Shown in pieces: positions 8,748-10,221 of a stretch of 10,221 nt of DNA. The notes under the pieces were generated by a model. That model saw only the letters and a list, made by a program, of their open reading frames with translations, ran no database searches and was not told the origin of the DNA. Every line of letters begins with the position of its first letter. Position 1 is the stretch's first letter. The stretch is from Funneliformis mosseae. Its lineage: Eukaryota > Glomeromycota > Glomeromycetes > Glomerales > Glomeraceae. The stretch spans positions 1 to 10,221 of the forward strand of contig CAJVPP010004058.1 in the NCBI GenBank assembly GCA_910592005.1. Reading direction: 5' to 3'. The translations under genes were made by a program, and so were the position numbers.

Positions 8748-8955
8748 GATCTATAAAACTATACACTGTACATAAGCATTCAAAATAAAAAAATCACATG
8801 AGCGTAAAGATTCTTCACGCTGATCACTTTTGCCAAGAAATTATTATTCTCATATAAAAAAACATGAATGTATATTTGCGAAATCGATCACCAGGGTCCC
8901 TTTATTGATACAGCAAAAATAAAAATACATGATAAATTACAAAAAAAAAGAAACT
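8748..8955. other. Intergenic spacer with palindrome and poly(A)-like signal
   Basis: This 208-base gap between two minus-strand genes holds the imperfect palindrome at 8798-8824. On the minus strand AATAAA occurs at 8906-8901, 50 bases past the stop at 8956, and may be the polyadenylation signal of the upstream gene. No gene is visible. Confidence 0.5.
8798..8824. promoter_or_regulatory. 27-bp imperfect palindrome upstream of the 8747 gene
   Basis: Two 13-base arms around T8811 pair at 11 positions (core GCGTAAAGA / TCTTCACGC). It sits 51 bases upstream of the ATG at 8747. It could be an operator-like protein-binding site or a stem-loop in a leader or trailer; nothing in the sequence decides between these. 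Confidence 0.5.
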
Positions 8956-10092
8956 CTAATCATCTCGCATTGGAGTAGAAACTGTAGTACTATCTTCTTT
9001 TTGTCTTTCTGATATGGAAATGGATGTGTGATATAGTAGGGACAAATTTGTAATTAATATGTTTCGTAAAAGTAAAAAGGTTTTCACAAATTTAGTTACA
9101 ACACTCACATCTGACAATTGCACAGGAATTTCAGCTGATTGTAAATGAAAATACCTATAAATGTTCGCTTTATCTCTAATAAGTACATTCAGATATAACA
9201 TATTCTCAGCTACTTGCACTCCAACTATTCTAAATTGATCTTTCTCTAGTTTAAGGACTTTGCGAACCCAGAACATTCCATCGTTACTTTCTCTCCATAG
9301 CTTTATCTCATTATCTATCTTTTTCTGTTGACTACAGTATAATCATAAACATTCAACATACATAAGCTTAAAGAAAACATCTAAATATTTTACCACATAC
9401 ATAATATCTGGTCGTCTTCCCACCTGCCTTTCACCTTTTCTATCCGCACTAGTTATATTCTGTCGTTCTGAAATACTGATAAATGAGGATAGTCTAAAAG
9501 GAAGATTTTTTAATATTGCTTGAATAGACAATAGAATAACCGTTGATTGATAGGTTCCTTCATTTAGTGATTTCGCAAGTTCAGAATTAAAAGCTGGGTT
9601 AATCCAAATATCTTCCAGAAGAATTAAAACTTCTTTTATAACATCCACAATTTTTTCTTCCGATTCTTTTCAGGTCCTATCGTGAATTAGTTTATCCAGT
9701 ATTGTATTCTGAATATTACGATCGACAAAACTTGTTATGAAATTTTCACACATCTCTTTAACTATCGTCATAGGAGCAGGTGCCATTTGCCGAGCAGGTT
9801 TCTAATATAAAATATATGTTATATTTATTCTCAAAGAACCTTCAACGAATTTATGGTTACCTACTTTAAATGCCTTTTTTAGATTTGATGACAACTGCTT
9901 GACAACTGTTGATTGATCGCTAATAACTCAGCTGACCAAAGGATCCTTTCAGGTTAAGCTTTGAATAGATATAACATTTACTTTGGAATATAATTGTTGA
10001 TAGAGGAACGAAGTGTCTTTTCTAAGCTTTTCTTTCAGATCATTTATATTATCTTCAATCTGATCTGAGCCAAAAGGAATTTCCTTATTCAT
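8956..10092 (-). pseudogene. Conserved protein of unknown function, nonsense-decayed
   Basis: A single phase of 378 codons runs from the ATG at 10092-10090 (MNKEIPFGSDQIEDNINDLK) to the TGA-type end after STPMRDD near 8956, with no frameshift. It looks helical and globular with no clear membrane segment. Recognisable blocks are LRKDTSFLYQQLYSKV near the N terminus, PAPMTIVKEMCENFITSFVD at about 103-122, LLEDIWINPAFNSELAKSLN at about 157-176, and a C-terminal domain including WVRK-LKLEKDQFRIVGVQVA and SAEIPVQLSDVSVVTKFV. In-frame stops are TGA at 9951-9949, 9930-9928, 9672-9670 and 9345-9343, and TAG at 9804-9802; all fit single transitions from Arg, Trp or Gln codons. An in-frame TAG at 10149-10147 bounds the start. 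I recall the family from Rhizophagus predicted proteins but know no function. It is the first gene of the minus-strand series visible here. Confidence 0.72.
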
Positions 10093-10221
10093 TTTAATTG
10101 TCCCTATATCGTATAAGCTACAAACACCTTCAAAACTAATGTCAAACTAAAAAAAGTATTGTGTTAGATTTCAGAAATAAAAAAGAAGTTCTCATCATAA
10201 AAATAACACAATCATCAGTGC
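10093..10221. other. Right-edge flank, no gene seen
   Basis: This AT-rich stretch lies upstream of the ATG at 10092 and should include that gene's promoter. No distinct TATA box, inverted repeat or further reading frame can be supported. Confidence 0.4.

Noticed and set aside
8338..8775. Ser/Thr-rich plus-strand open frame of 145 codons
   Set aside because: It is the antisense shadow of the coiled-coil start of the 8747-6864 gene; Glu/Leu heptads read backwards as Ser-rich sequence.
1..10221. Recoded genetic code in which stops are read as Gln or Trp (ciliate-like)
   Set aside because: TGA also falls where Arg is the likelier residue, TAG falls at conserved Trp positions in the zinc-ribbon repeats, true frameshifts are present and metal ligands are lost. 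Decay explains all of this better.
1..10221. Prokaryotic or phage origin
   Set aside because: There are no Shine-Dalgarno sites before the starts, composition and families are fungal, and the genes are nonsense-decayed in a way typical of silenced eukaryotic repeats.
1..10221. Terminal inverted repeats or LTRs marking element ends
   Set aside because: No long repeat pair is visible at or near the edges; the ends of any element must lie outside the window.

Overview
This window looks like AT-rich eukaryotic DNA from an arbuscular mycorrhizal fungus (Glomeromycotina, most likely Rhizophagus or a close relative). That call rests on recognising several predicted-protein families that I associate with those genomes: 61-residue zinc-ribbon repeats, an A32-like packaging ATPase, a coiled-coil/gag-like protein and several lineage-specific proteins. 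It is pattern recognition without a search. I see no bacterial operon signals, rRNA, tRNA or CRISPR.

Almost the whole window is filled by seven closely packed genes, six on the minus strand and one on the plus strand, and all of them are broken. From the right-hand end leftwards on the minus strand they are: a conserved protein of unknown function (10092-8956); a coiled-coil protein with a C-terminal Cys/His cluster (8747-6864); a coiled-coil plus gag-like plus zinc-knuckle protein of about 1,075 codons (6710-3485); a coiled-coil protein with a C-terminal membrane anchor (2750-1635); an A32/FtsK-HerA-type ATPase (1580-787); and a tandem zinc-ribbon protein (809 to beyond the left edge). The plus-strand gene (3035-3483) encodes a short basic protein. 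It ends one base away from the gag-like gene and starts divergently from the membrane-anchored coiled-coil gene, across a 284-base AT-rich spacer containing short direct repeats.

Most of these reading frames stay in phase over long distances but are interrupted by single stop codons. I count about 29, against only about six frameshifts. Nearly every stop can be explained by one C-to-T or G-to-A change from a Gln, Arg or Trp codon. Several conserved metal-binding or nucleotide-binding residues show the same kind of change. This suggests decay driven by cytosine deamination (methylation-linked or RIP-like) of a once-coding, compact, multi-gene mobile or virus-like element.

The notable biology is the combination of a gag-like structural protein and a packaging-type ATPase with membrane-anchored coiled-coil and zinc-binding proteins in one compact cluster. 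No polymerase, integrase, protease or terminal inverted repeat is visible, so the element type cannot be settled from this window.
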